Assembly: GCA_030631415.1 (NCBI GenBank)
Contig: DAOVLE010000024.1
Location: forward strand, 1 to 35,228
Length of the DNA stretch: 35,228 nucleotides
Reading direction: 5' to 3'
DNA from: JAAEQG01 sp023133475
Lineage (GTDB): Bacteria > Planctomycetota > Phycisphaerae > UBA1845
The translations under genes and the position numbers were made by a program. The notes beneath the pieces are model-generated. The model made no database searches and was not told where the DNA came from. It saw only the letters and a list, made by a program, of their open reading frames with translations. This document shows, piece after piece, positions 1 through 8,637 of the stretch (position 1 is its first letter; every line of letters begins with the position of its first letter).

Positions 1-62
1 CTTTAGCCGTGGGGGACGCGAATTGCATCAGGTATTCGCGTCCCCCACCGCTAAAGCGGTGG
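1..62. repeat. Long hairpin at window edge
   Basis: Positions 1-22 and 35-56 are reverse complements with a single mismatch, separated by a 12-base loop. A second short palindrome at 45-62 (CCACCGCT, AA, AGCGGTGG) overlaps the right arm. The element lies upstream of the glycosyltransferase gene and may continue to the left of the window. It resembles the REP/MITE-like palindromes elsewhere in this window. No coding capacity is evident. It could act in RNA as a terminator for a gene to the left, but no T-run follows. Confidence 0.7.
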
Positions 63-69
63 GGCACCC

Positions 70-148
70 ATGCCTCGTTGCCTCGTTGCCTCTTGCCTCT
101 TGCCTCTTCCCTTTACACCACGGGTTTACTGAATGTATACTCCCTGGT
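70..148 (+). repeat. Dispersed repeat with GCCTCTT/GCCTCGTT tandem units
   Basis: A short tandem run of GCCTCGTT and GCCTCTT units is followed by a conserved block reading CTTTACACCACGGGTTTACT and then GAATGTATAC. The same arrangement occurs in reverse orientation at about 18725-18790, with a different number of tandem units. The conserved block is partly repeated at 18908-18931. This indicates a mobile or recombining intergenic repeat family whose tandem part varies in copy number. Confidence 0.7.
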
Positions 149-229
149 TCGCAGAGGCGTTCCCGTGCCGGTGCAGCCAGGAAGGCGGGTAAAACCCGCC
201 CTACAGGAAAAGCACGAGAGAACTCGATT

Positions 230-2290
230 GTGACAGCCAGGAAGAACCGCAAAAAACCAAAACCCGCTTCCGAGAAAATTCGCCGAGAACCCCACTCGCA
301 AGTGTCCATGCTCAGCCTCCGGCGTCTTCTCCCTGCCTTTGGGGTTGCCGGATTGCTGGCTATTCATTTTGTGTTGTCCTATACCAGCATCCGCGGCAAG
401 TGCACCACGTATGACGAAGTTGCCCACCTGACTAAAGGGTATGCCTGGTGGCTTCTGGATGACAAGCGGCTGGTGCCGGAACACCCACCGTTGGCTCAGG
501 CGTGGGCGGCCCTGCCGTTGCTGGATGATGGGCTCGAATTCCCCACTCTCGATCAAAAAGCATGGTATCAATCCCACGCCTTCGCAATCGGAAAGCAGTT
601 CTTCTACCGGGTGGGCAATGATCCCGATGCCATGCTTCGCCAGGCCCGGATGATGATAGTGCTGCTCAGTGTTGCACTGGGCGGAGTGGTGTTCGGATGG
701 TCCAGGCATTTGTTCGGCACGGCTGGGGGATTCATTTCGCTGATCCTGTACGCCTTCAGCCCCACCGTATTGGCGCATAGTCGCCTGGTGACTACCGATA
801 TGGTAGTGTCATTATGCTTCCTGCTGTCCACCGGCAGCATATGGTGGATGCTGCACCGCGTCAGCCCGGTGTCTGTTCTGGCGGGGGCGGCGGCGTTGGC
901 GGGGCTGTTTCTGTCCAAGATGTCAGCCGTCTTGATCGTCCCCATGGGGATGGTGTTGATGCTTATCCGCTTGCTGTCGGGCAAGCCGTTGCCCATCAGG
1001 CTTGGTCGAGAGCGTCGAGTGATTCAGCGGTGGAAGATGGCTTTGGTATTTGGCGTGGTGCTGGTGGTTTTCGTGTTGCTGGTGTGGCTGGCTCTGTGGG
1101 CAACCTTCGACTTCCGCTACGAAGCCATGGTCGATGCCGAACCAGGCCGGGACCGCTTTGTCGGGCCGTCGCCCCTGCCGGAGGGCGAAACCATGTGGGA
1201 GTATCAAGGTCGGGGCATCCCCACCACGGCGGCAGCCATCGACTGGGCACGCCGGCGACATCTGCTACCCGAAGCCTATCTGTACGGGTTTCTCTACACC
1301 ATACAAAGCGCCCGCGGGCGCGACGCCTTTCTGGACGGCGAACGAAGCATGACCGGCTGGTGGCACTACTTCTTGTATTGTTTTCTCTACAAGGTTCCGC
1401 TGCCTATCATGGGGGTGCTGGTGTTGGCGGTCGTCGCCTTTGCGAGCAGACGGGCTTGGGGAAGAGGCGTTCTTACCGGGTTGTATCGCACCGCTCCGTT
1501 GTGGGTTTTGATTGCAGTCTATTGGGCCTTCGCCATGCGCTCGAACCTGAACATCGGGCACCGGCATATCCTGCCGACATTCGCGCCGATGTTTGTGTTG
1601 TGTGGGGCGGCTACGGGGTGGTTCAAGGTCACCCCCAAATGGTTGCGGGCCGTCGTTCCGGGGTTGCTGGTTCTGCTGGTGGTCACGTCGTTGAAGAGTT
1701 GGCCTCACTATCTGGCTTACTTCAACAGCATTGCCGGCGGCCCGTCGAACGGATACCGCCATCTGGTGCAAAGCTCGCTGGACTGGGGTCAGGATTTGCC
1801 GGGTCTCAAGCGTTGGCTTGACGGGAACCGTGGCGACCAGCGGGTTTACCTGGCATATCATGGCACGGGTGACCGGAAACACTATGGCATCAAAGCCTAT
1901 CCATTACCGGCGGGTCTGAGCAAATCGGGCACTGGTGATTACACCTTAAAGGCTGGGATATACTGTATCAGTGCCACACGCCTGCAGCAGATATATATGC
2001 TCAAGAGCAGCCGCTGGACCGAGTCGATGGAAAGGCAATACCGCCGCCTCTTGCCCGAGATGCGGCAGTTTGAACAGACGCCCAACAACAAGCAGGCCCG
2101 CGGCGCACTGCTCAAGAGCAAGGGGTTCAAGGGGCGTTTCAAATCGTTCCAGAAGCTGCGTTTCGGGCGTCTCTGTGCCTATTTGCGACAGCGTGGGCCG
2201 GACGATCAGGTAGGCTATTCCATTTTGATCTACCGCTTGGCCGACGAAGAAATCAACCGGGCATTATACGATCCCTTGCCATCGCCGTAG
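230..2290 (+). CDS. GT39/PMT-like membrane glycosyltransferase
   Basis: This is a multi-span membrane protein of the dolichyl-phosphate-mannose mannosyltransferase (GT-C, GT39/ArnT-like) type, expected to transfer a sugar from a lipid-linked donor at the outer face of the inner membrane. After the first membrane segment comes a loop with TTYDEVAHL, placing an acidic pair where GT-C enzymes carry their catalytic acid, and then EHPPLAQA. About ten hydrophobic segments follow, then a soluble C-terminal region containing SSLDWGQDLPGL and YLAYHGTGD. I chose the GTG at 230 because a GAGAG stretch lies upstream and the resulting N-terminus is very basic (KNRKKPKP). The ATG at 308, giving 660 residues, is the alternative. 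The acceptor is unknown. The family call is fairly secure; the substrate is not. Confidence 0.72.
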   Translation: MTARKNRKKPKPASEKIRREPHSQVSMLSLRRLLPAFGVAGLLAIHFVLSYTSIRGKCTTYDEVAHLTKGYAWWLLDDKRLVPEHPPLAQAWAALPLLDDGLEFPTLDQKAWYQSHAFAIGKQFFYRVGNDPDAMLRQARMMIVLLSVALGGVVFGWSRHLFGTAGGFISLILYAFSPTVLAHSRLVTTDMVVSLCFLLSTGSIWWMLHRVSPVSVLAGAAALAGLFLSKMSAVLIVPMGMVLMLIRLLSGKPLPIRLGRERRVIQRWKMALVFGVVLVVFVLLVWLALWATFDFRYEAMVDAEPGRDRFVGPSPLPEGETMWEYQGRGIPTTAAAIDWARRRHLLPEAYLYGFLYTIQSARGRDAFLDGERSMTGWWHYFLYCFLYKVPLPIMGVLVLAVVAFASRRAWGRGVLTGLYRTAPLWVLIAVYWAFAMRSNLNIGHRHILPTFAPMFVLCGAATGWFKVTPKWLRAVVPGLLVLLVVTSLKSWPHYLAYFNSIAGGPSNGYRHLVQSSLDWGQDLPGLKRWLDGNRGDQRVYLAYHGTGDRKHYGIKAYPLPAGLSKSGTGDYTLKAGIYCISATRLQQIYMLKSSRWTESMERQYRRLLPEMRQFEQTPNNKQARGALLKSKGFKGRFKSFQKLRFGRLCAYLRQRGPDDQVGYSILIYRLADEEINRALYDPLPSP

Positions 2291-2684
2291 ACCCCACTGC
2301 GGGGGGGCCGAGGCAAAGGCAGGGCAATCGCATCTAAATCACCACGGGGAAAATGGAAAATGGAAAATGGGGGATGGGGAACGTGATGAATTGAGAATTG
2401 AGAAATCGTGGTAACGCGGGCGGGGATGTTTAGCGGCGACAAGTCCACAGTGTTTAGCGGCGACCCGAAGGGGAGCGCGTAGATGAGCGCGTGTAGACGG
2501 AAGCGTGAAAAACGGGGAAAACGGCGCATCATCGTTGTAGGGCGGGTTTCACCCGCCGTTGCGGCATGGTGCGGCGGGTAGAACCCGCCCTACACCTATA
2601 AGTTCGGGTTATCACCCCATCAGCCAACTCCCTTGCAAGCCTGGGTGGATTTTTTTCTGTGTCACACTACGGCACTTCGAGGCC
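2291..2684. repeat. Intergenic region with several repeat fragments
   Basis: No gene is visible. The stretch holds low-complexity GGAAAATGGAAAATGG and ATTGAGAATTGAG runs near 2345-2405. Two direct copies of GTTTAGCGGCGAC lie near 2428 and 2450, the second followed by CCGAAGGG. At 2538-2596 a palindromic pair has a GGCGGGTTTCACCCGCC core facing GGCGGGTAGAACCCGCC. The latter belongs to the same family as copies near 193-205 and 12485-12520. It looks like accumulated intergenic repeat debris. Confidence 0.55.
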
Positions 2685-2717
2685 TTGAAATCATTTTTCT
2701 TATGGGGCAAATTCGGG

Positions 2718-2723
2718 TACAAT
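2718..2723 (+). promoter_or_regulatory. Possible -10 box of the deiminase gene
   Basis: TACAAT lies about 108 bases upstream of the chosen ATG at 2831 and matches a sigma-70 -10 element well. The hexamer 17 bases before it (TTTTCT) is a poor -35, so the promoter is only suggested. The sequence around it is AT-richer than its surroundings. Confidence 0.28.
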
Positions 2724-2830
2724 AGACAGGTGCAGCGGCGGATGAGCCGCGTTGTGGGAAGGATGCCTGCCTCTTCAAACCGTGCAGAGGCAGATAATAC
2801 ACCGTTATGTCAGCAAGAGGAGTTTGCGTT

Positions 2831-5278
2831 ATGAAGCGTCCGCTTGGGATCGTTGTTGTTGTTCTGGGGGCTGCTACCTTTGCGATACCCGTCACCGCCG
2901 CCCCCCCGTCTCAGACACCGGTGGAAACCGCTTACCAAGAACCTCAGTCACTTCCCAAGTACATGACCGCCGAGGAACGGCTGATCCCGTTCGATAAGCC
3001 GACTCGGGCAGACTTCGAGTTCCGCGCCCCGCCAACCGGAACAGTCCATTGCTCAGCCGAGTACGAACCGGGTGAGGGGCTGCTCATCGCATGGGAAGGC
3101 TATACGGACGTGCTGACGGATTTGACGGTGGGGATCACCACCGGTGACCCCGAAGCCATCGTCTATGTCGTGGTGGACAGCTCCTATGAGCAGGGCACCG
3201 CCTCCAGCACGCTCAACGGCGCCGGGGCGGACATGACCCAGGTCGAGTTCATCGTCCGTGAAACCGACACGGTGTGGATACGCGACTATGGCCCGCGTTT
3301 CATTTTCGAGGACGGAGCCCGGGCCATCGTAGACCACACCTACAACCGCCCGCGCCCAGCCGACAACCAGTTTCCCGGTTACCTTGGTTCACTGTGGGGC
3401 GAGACCGTCTACGATATCCCGCTGACCCACGGGGGTGGGAACTTCCATCTGTTCGCCACCGGTGACGCATTCATGACCGATCTCATCCTCGATGAGAACC
3501 CAGGCCTCTCCGAACAGGACGTCATCGATCTGTACCACGATTATCAGAACGTGGATTTGACCATCTACCCGGGCTTCCCCACCTCCTTCGACTCGACCCA
3601 GCACATCGACATGTGGATGCTTCCGGTGGCTGACGACGAGATCATCATCGGCGAGTATTCCAGCTCCACCGGCCAACCATATACGATTACAGAGGACGCT
3701 GTGGACGACCTGGAAGCCAGAGGCTACACCGTGCACCGCACTCCCGGCTGGAATTCCGGTGGAACGCACTATACCTACACCAACGCGGTGGTGCTCAACA
3801 ACCAGGTGTTCATTCCCTGGTTCGGCTACGCCAGCGAGGACGCCACCGCACTGTCGGTCTTCGAGACGGCATTTGCCGGCAAGAGCATTATCCAGATCGA
3901 CTGCTCGTCGATCATCCATGCAGCCGGAGCGGTCCACTGTATCGTGATGCACGTGCCCGCGATCATTCCCGGTTTGACTGTCACTCCGGGCGACGAGTTG
4001 GACGCCAGTGGTGACCTCGGAGGCCCGTTTACGCCCGACAGCATCATATACACCCTCGAGAATACCACCGACGACCCGATGAATTACGAGGTGAGCAACA
4101 GCGAAGCCTGGGTGTCGATCACCAACGCCGGCGGCACGTTGCCGGCCCACGGCACCGTTCAGGTGACGGTATCGCTCAACTCGGCAGCCGAGTCGCTCAC
4201 CTACGGGCAATACCACGACACGGTCAATTTCACTAACCTTACGAGTCATAACGGGGACACCACCAGAAACGTCAGCCTCAATGTGGAGGCTGCCTCGCCG
4301 GTGATTACCACCACCTCGTTGCCCGACGGGCACTTGAACGTATCCTACGGTCCGGTGCAGCTTCAGGTGTCGGGCGGGCAACCGCCTTTGAGCTGGAGCC
4401 TGATCCCCCAGATGGATTATTCCGAAATGGGGATGGGCGATTCATACTTCACCGCCTGTGGTGTTGCCCGGAATTGGCACGCTGACGAGGCTGTCTGGGC
4501 TTACAATTTGCCGTTCGAGTTCCCATTCTATGGGGAACCCCATTCGCGGGTCCGGGTCTGTGCCAACGGCTGGATCGACTTCGGCGCCCACACCGGCAGC
4601 TTCTACAACAACAGCACATCGCTTCTGATCGACAACAAGATGATCGCACCCTTGTGGGACGACCTGCGGACCGACGTGGGCGACAAGGACATCTACATCG
4701 ACGAGTCCGTGCCGGGCAAAGTCACCATCCGCTGGGACGCCAGCATCTATGGCAGCGGTTATTCGGTGAATGTGGCGGTCACCCTGGTCGATAATGGGGA
4801 CATCGAGTTCCATTACGGCTCTGAGAATACCCACCTGACACCCACCGTGGGAATCTCCAGCGGGGACGAGGAGCATTACACGCTCTCTGCCTACAACAAC
4901 GACGGCACGCTGACCGATGCCGAGTCGATGCTGCTGGGTGCCCCGCGAAGTCTGCCGGACGGTATGACGCTCAGTAGTGACGGCGTGCTCAACGGTGCGC
5001 CGACCGAGTCGGGCCTGTTCAACCCGCGGTTTAAGGTGACTGATGCTCTCTACCGTAGCGACCAGAAGACCATCAGCCTGCTGATTCACGCGACAGCCCC
5101 GGCAGACGGCGATTACGATAATGACGGCGACGTGGACTTGCTCGACTTCGCCGAGTTCCAGGTGTGCTACGCAGGGCCAGCCACCGGACCATGTGGTGAG
5201 GCTTTCGAGTTCGTCATCGACGGAACCATCGATCTGGAGGACTTCGCCCAGTTGGCACCCAGGTTCACCGGCCCATAG
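2831..5278 (+). CDS. Secreted peptidylarginine-deiminase-like protein with dockerin-like tail
   Basis: The N-terminus is a signal peptide (MKRPLGIVVVVLGAATFAIP, cut near residue 23). Residues about 65-375 are a guanidino-modifying deiminase domain of the Porphyromonas-type PAD/agmatine deiminase family. WIRDYGP has the Asp at 152, HGGGNF starts at residue 200, His258 and Asp260 sit in QHIDMW, and Cys370 in GAVHCIVMH is the nucleophile. These match the PPAD Asp/His/Asp/Cys set. Export argues for peptidylarginine rather than cytoplasmic agmatine as substrate, but that is inference. A BACON-like domain (about 380-495) follows, then an He_PIG-type Ig fold whose halves are split by a nidogen-like beta domain (NGWIDFG, MIAPLWDDL), then a dockerin-like tail (DYDNDGDVDLLDFAEF, DGTIDLEDFAQL). 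AGAGGAG upstream of 2831 supports this start over 2807. It is convergent with queA. Confidence 0.82.
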   Translation: MKRPLGIVVVVLGAATFAIPVTAAPPSQTPVETAYQEPQSLPKYMTAEERLIPFDKPTRADFEFRAPPTGTVHCSAEYEPGEGLLIAWEGYTDVLTDLTVGITTGDPEAIVYVVVDSSYEQGTASSTLNGAGADMTQVEFIVRETDTVWIRDYGPRFIFEDGARAIVDHTYNRPRPADNQFPGYLGSLWGETVYDIPLTHGGGNFHLFATGDAFMTDLILDENPGLSEQDVIDLYHDYQNVDLTIYPGFPTSFDSTQHIDMWMLPVADDEIIIGEYSSSTGQPYTITEDAVDDLEARGYTVHRTPGWNSGGTHYTYTNAVVLNNQVFIPWFGYASEDATALSVFETAFAGKSIIQIDCSSIIHAAGAVHCIVMHVPAIIPGLTVTPGDELDASGDLGGPFTPDSIIYTLENTTDDPMNYEVSNSEAWVSITNAGGTLPAHGTVQVTVSLNSAAESLTYGQYHDTVNFTNLTSHNGDTTRNVSLNVEAASPVITTTSLPDGHLNVSYGPVQLQVSGGQPPLSWSLIPQMDYSEMGMGDSYFTACGVARNWHADEAVWAYNLPFEFPFYGEPHSRVRVCANGWIDFGAHTGSFYNNSTSLLIDNKMIAPLWDDLRTDVGDKDIYIDESVPGKVTIRWDASIYGSGYSVNVAVTLVDNGDIEFHYGSENTHLTPTVGISSGDEEHYTLSAYNNDGTLTDAESMLLGAPRSLPDGMTLSSDGVLNGAPTESGLFNPRFKVTDALYRSDQKTISLLIHATAPADGDYDNDGDVDLLDFAEFQVCYAGPATGPCGEAFEFVIDGTIDLEDFAQLAPRFTGP

Positions 5279-5280
5279 TA

Positions 5281-5318
5281 GGGTGGGTGAAACCTGCCGC
5301 AGGCAGGTGTAACCCACC
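5281..5318. repeat. REP-like palindrome just after the deiminase stop codon
   Basis: Starting two bases after the stop, the sequence reads GTGGGT, a short gap, CCTGCC, GCA, GGCAGG, a short gap, ACCCAC. This is a nested inverted repeat of the GTAGGGTGGGT..ACCCACC type also present at 6803-6895. Its position between convergent genes fits a role in transcription termination or transcript protection, although there is no U-tract. Confidence 0.6.
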
Positions 5319-5339
5319 AACCGGTGCTGTGACGGGTGG

Positions 5340-5534
5340 CATGGCCAAGCGTCTCCGACGATAGGCTGCCATAAGGTGATCCCGTTTCACAAACGGAGAC
5401 ATAGGCTGTGGCGTAAGATGGAGCTTGGCCATGTACACGCTGTGCGAAAGCGTGCGGCGCAGAACATGGTCAAGAACCACCTCGAAAGGTCATCGGGCAA
5501 ATCGTAACGTTATCGAGGGTGGTCCTTGACCATG
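5340..5534. repeat. Paired CATGGYCAAG inverted repeats and strong hairpin
   Basis: Four copies of the 10-mer CATGG(C/T)CAAG alternate in orientation. The forward copy at 5340-5349 pairs with the reverse copy at 5424-5433. The forward copy at 5465-5474 pairs with the reverse copy at 5525-5534. The second pair extends to arms 5465-5485 and 5513-5534, with one mismatch and one bulge, enclosing a loop of about 27 bases. The element fills the gap between the convergent deiminase and queA genes. It could be a bidirectional terminator, a small structured RNA or a MITE-like element; the sequence does not decide. Confidence 0.6.
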
Positions 5535-5566
5535 CCACCCACCGGGTGACCAGTACAGTAACGACA

Positions 5567-6697
5567 CTAAACGATAAGCATCGCGTCCCCATAGCTGAAG
5601 AACCGGTATTCGTGGTCTACGGCATGGCGGTAGGCCCGGCGAATCCGCTCCACCCCGGCGAAAGCCATCACCAATGCCAGCAGTGTGCTACGCGGCAGAT
5701 GGAAATTGGTCAGCATGGCATCCACCCCACGAAACTCATAGGGCGGATAGCAGAACTTTCGCGTCCAGGCATTTTGCGGGTGAAGTTGCCTGCGGGTGTC
5801 AACGCACGACTCGAGCACACGCACGCTGGTAGTGCCCACCGCAACCACCCTGCCGCCGGATGCACGAGACCGATTGATCCGCTCGGCGGCGGATGGCTCG
5901 AGCGAGCACCATTCGGCGTGCATCTCGTGATCTGCCAGATCATTCACCACAACCGGGGCGAAGGTGCCCATCCCCACATGCAGGGTGAGCTCGATACTGC
6001 CTATCCCGCGCCGGCCTAGTTCGCCGAGCAGTTGGCTGGTGAAGTGCAATCCGGCAGTGGGGGCAGCCACCGCCCCGGGCTGTTTGGCGTAGACGGTCTG
6101 ATAACGCCCGGTGTCGAGGTGGTCGTGGTCGTCCTTGTCAGCCTGGCGGTGGATGTAAGGTGGTAGCGGGGATCGCCCGACTTGTGCCAGAATCTCCGCA
6201 ACGGCGTCTGCCGGCTCCACCCGCACCACCCATCGACCCTGCCCGAGGTTCTCACCGGCGTACACCGTCCACTGGCGACTCTGCCGACCCCCGAGGAAGT
6301 TCAACGGCTCTGCCGGCTTGACCCGTGCGGCGTTGCGCAGCATCACCTCCCACGCCCCCGGTCCCCGCTCGTGCAGAAACAGCCCGTCAATCCGCCCGCC
6401 GGTGGCCCGCTGAAGCCGGAACTTGGCCGGCAAAACCTGCGTGTTGTTCAAAACCAGAAGGTCCGACCGCTCCAAAAGCTCCAATAAATCGCTAAAGCGG
6501 CAATCACGCAACTCCCCACTCCCACGATCGACCACCAGCAACCGCGAGTCGGCCCGCTGTTGAGCCGGCACCTGGGCAATGAGCCGTGGGGGCAAATCAT
6601 AGTCCAACTCGGAGATGGGGAATGTAGCCCGGCACTGCGGGCAAGACTCAGCGGAAACCTCGGGCCTACAGGGGCGTTGATCGTCTGTTGGATACAT
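5567..6697 (-). CDS. queA: tRNA preQ1(34) S-adenosylmethionine ribosyltransferase-isomerase QueA
   Basis: QueA transfers and isomerises the ribosyl group of S-adenosylmethionine onto preQ1 at the wobble position of tRNA, forming epoxyqueuosine in the cytoplasm. Family landmarks are all visible: FPISELDYDLPPRLIAQ near the start, DLLVLNNTQVLPAKFRLQR, AAPTAGLHFT, LHVGMGTFAPV and VVAVGTTSVRVLES, then NFHLPRSTLL near the end. The ATG at 6697 gives 376 residues, about 25-30 more than typical QueA. The extra N-terminal stretch (MYPTDDQRPC through CPQCRATF) has a CxxC pair not usual for the family. The true start may therefore be a later non-ATG codon, but no clear ribosome site marks one. No other queuosine gene is in the window. 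Confidence 0.93.
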   Translation of the reverse strand: MYPTDDQRPCRPEVSAESCPQCRATFPISELDYDLPPRLIAQVPAQQRADSRLLVVDRGSGELRDCRFSDLLELLERSDLLVLNNTQVLPAKFRLQRATGGRIDGLFLHERGPGAWEVMLRNAARVKPAEPLNFLGGRQSRQWTVYAGENLGQGRWVVRVEPADAVAEILAQVGRSPLPPYIHRQADKDDHDHLDTGRYQTVYAKQPGAVAAPTAGLHFTSQLLGELGRRGIGSIELTLHVGMGTFAPVVVNDLADHEMHAEWCSLEPSAAERINRSRASGGRVVAVGTTSVRVLESCVDTRRQLHPQNAWTRKFCYPPYEFRGVDAMLTNFHLPRSTLLALVMAFAGVERIRRAYRHAVDHEYRFFSYGDAMLIV

Positions 6698-6802
6698 GGG
6701 GGTCTCGTGTCGGCCTATCGAAGCATTCACGGGAAGCACCACTTGGTGGCTGCCCGGGCGTGGCCGGATCATACAGACAAACACCAAACTCGTCCAGTGG
6801 AA

Positions 6803-6895
6803 CGTAGGGTGGGTGGAACCTCGCGGAGCGAGGTGGAACCCACCAACCGGCGTGGTGGGTTCCGCTCGCCTACGGGGGGCTCCACCCACCCTACG
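6803..6895. repeat. Composite REP/BIME-like palindrome next to the IS remnant
   Basis: Perfect 15-bp outer arms (CGTAGGGTGGGTGGA at 6803-6817 and its complement at 6881-6895) enclose further hairpins. One is CCTCGCGGAGCGAGG. Another is a perfect 11-bp stem with arms at 6835-6845 and 6853-6863. This looks like two REP units in head-to-head arrangement. It ends eight bases before the left terminal repeat of the IS1634-like element. Confidence 0.7.
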
Positions 6896-6902
6896 GCTTG
6901 CG

Positions 6903-8230
6903 CTAGCGGAAGTTTACAACTAACCGGCTTCCTGGGCTGGTGGTGGCCGAGGCTCGCGGTTGGTCGCAACCAGCTAACCTCCTGCTACGCCGAAGCTTGC
7001 GAAAACGGAAAGCTGGGACCCAACAGCTCGCTATCCGTATTACCCTACTAAAACCCGCCGTCGAGTCACAACGAGTCAACGGAAAGCCAAAGCAACCGTC
7101 GGACAGTACATGCTCCTGGCGGCCCTGAACCGCGCCTGCGACCCTTGCAGCAAACTCCAGATCGGCCCATGGTATCAACAGACCATCCTGAGCCGGGTCT
7201 GGAAGGTCACGGCTGAGGCGTTCACCAGCCAACAGTTCAGGTATGTCATGGGACGCGTCACCGATGAGGCGATCGCCGCCATCGAAAAGGACTTGGTCGA
7301 CAAACTTCTCCAGACCCGGAACCTCGATCTGCAGGCGATTCTTTACGATACCACCAACTTTGCCACATTCATCGACACGCTTAACAATCGCAATACACTC
7401 GCCCAACGCGGCCGCGCCAAGAAGAAACGGCACGACCAGCGGCTGATCGGGCTGGCCCTGGTGGTAGCCAAGAGTTTCAATATCCCATTATTTCATCAAG
7501 TTTATGCCGGCAACATCACCGACACCACCCAGTTCGGGTCGGTGATCCTGGAACTGGCGGATCGGTTCCGCCAACTGGCCAAGAACTGCGAACAGTTGAC
7601 CCTGGTCTTCGACAAAGGCAATAACAGTGAGAACAACTTCACGTCGCTTGAACTGGACCTACGAGAACGTCGTGCAGCAGGTTTCCGAGATTCTGTCGCC
7701 ACAACACATAGCCAAGGTCCTGCCCGCTCAGGTCGATCAGACAAAAGACGGCATTGCCACTCTGAGGTATGCCACCAATCACGAAGCCTTACCCAACCAG
7801 ATCGAGCGTGTCAGCGGCAAGACCATACTATTCCCTGATCGGCACGATTGGAGCACAGAAGTGATCATCGCTGCCTATCACAGCCAATCCGAGATCGAGG
7901 CCACGTTTCGCACCATGAACGATTGGGATTACTTGCGGTGTCCGGGGATGTTTCATTGGACAGCCCCAAAGCTTCGCGTGCATGCCTTGCTTGAGAAGCT
8001 GTCTCAGATATATGAGATGGTTCTTGTGTACCCATCGTCGCATCCGCCGGCTCCGCCGCGGCTGGCCACCACGCTTTCTGCGATGGACGCCACCCAGAAA
8101 TCGCTGGCCCAGGCCCTGAGCCTCTCCCGCTGGCGCAGCGAGGAGGGGTAATACACCACTCCGATGCGCAACCCCCGCCGGGGTCGGGAGTTGCGCTACG
8201 CTCGAAATCATCGTTGTAAACTTCCGCTAG
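6903..8230 (+). mobile_element. Defective IS1634-like insertion sequence
   Basis: Perfect 18-bp terminal inverted repeats, CTAGCGGAAGTTTACAAC at 6903-6920 and its complement at 8213-8230, bound a segment of 1328 bp. The segment carries a broken transposase of the IS4-superfamily IS1634 group. Full members are longer because their transposase has roughly 550 residues. Six-base flanks (CTTGCG on the left, GGGGAT on the right) do not match, so no target duplication is visible. The element is non-autonomous as it stands but keeps intact ends. Confidence 0.8.
7110..8151 (+). pseudogene. Internally deleted, frameshifted IS1634-family transposase
   Basis: Two fragments in different frames make up the gene. 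The first (about 7080-7660) carries YMLLAALNRACDP, YDTTNFATFIDTLNNRN, RGRAKKKRHD, the GNITDTTQF region and VFDKGNNSENNF, which are hallmarks of the RNase-H-fold core around the first catalytic Asp residues. The second (7627-8151) carries TYENVVQQVSEIL, GKTILFPDRHDWST, YHSQSEIEATFRTMND (the region of the catalytic Glu) and MFHWTAPKLRVHA. Family members have over a hundred further residues between these blocks. The break at about 7645-7665 is therefore a deletion with a change of frame, not a programmed frameshift. The product is presumably inactive. Confidence 0.85.
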
Positions 8231-8637
8231 GGGGATCGCGTAAGTTGCCTAGTGTGACATTCCCTCCTGGTTTCAGGCATTGCAGACGGGTGAGCTATTA
8301 CGTTATACCTTTATGCCATTCGGCCTTACACGGCCTGTCAAAAGGACAGCAAATGACGATCATGAATATCGTCGGTCCGGGGCGATTCTGATTCGATAAT
8401 CACCGGCCCGTTTTCGAGGTTCTCCCTCACTTTTGGTGAAACCTGCCCGAGAGTGACGCGTGCAGAAACGAACAACAACGAAACCCGTTCAGAATCGGCG
8501 TTTCGACGGCCGCCAAGTAGCTCCGCAACAGCACGTTCACCAAGTTAGCGGGAGAACCGTTTTCGAGTGATCGGTGACACTTGAACCGCACGGCCTGCCT
8601 GGGGTACGATGCCGGCTTGAGGTTCGATAAATGGGAA
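8231..8637. other. Intergenic stretch without recognisable gene
   Basis: No convincing open reading frame is seen. Two direct copies of GTTTTCGAG occur near 8410 and 8552. A 9-bp inverted pair (GGTTCTCCC near 8418, GGGAGAACC near 8542) lies next to them. This could be the upstream control region of the membrane protein, but no standard promoter stands out. Confidence 0.4.

Noticed and set aside
814..1821. Plus-strand frame of 335 codons inside the glycosyltransferase gene
   Set aside because: It is an off-frame shadow. The other frame gives clear membrane segments and family motifs.
3389..4381. Minus-strand frame of 330 codons opposite the deiminase
   Set aside because: It is antisense to a gene with signal peptide and complete catalytic motifs. 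Its translation shows no recognisable domain.
7627..7660. Programmed ribosomal frameshift in the IS1634-like transposase
   Set aside because: More than a hundred residues normally found between the two blocks are missing, so this is a deletion. No slippery heptamer was seen at the joint.
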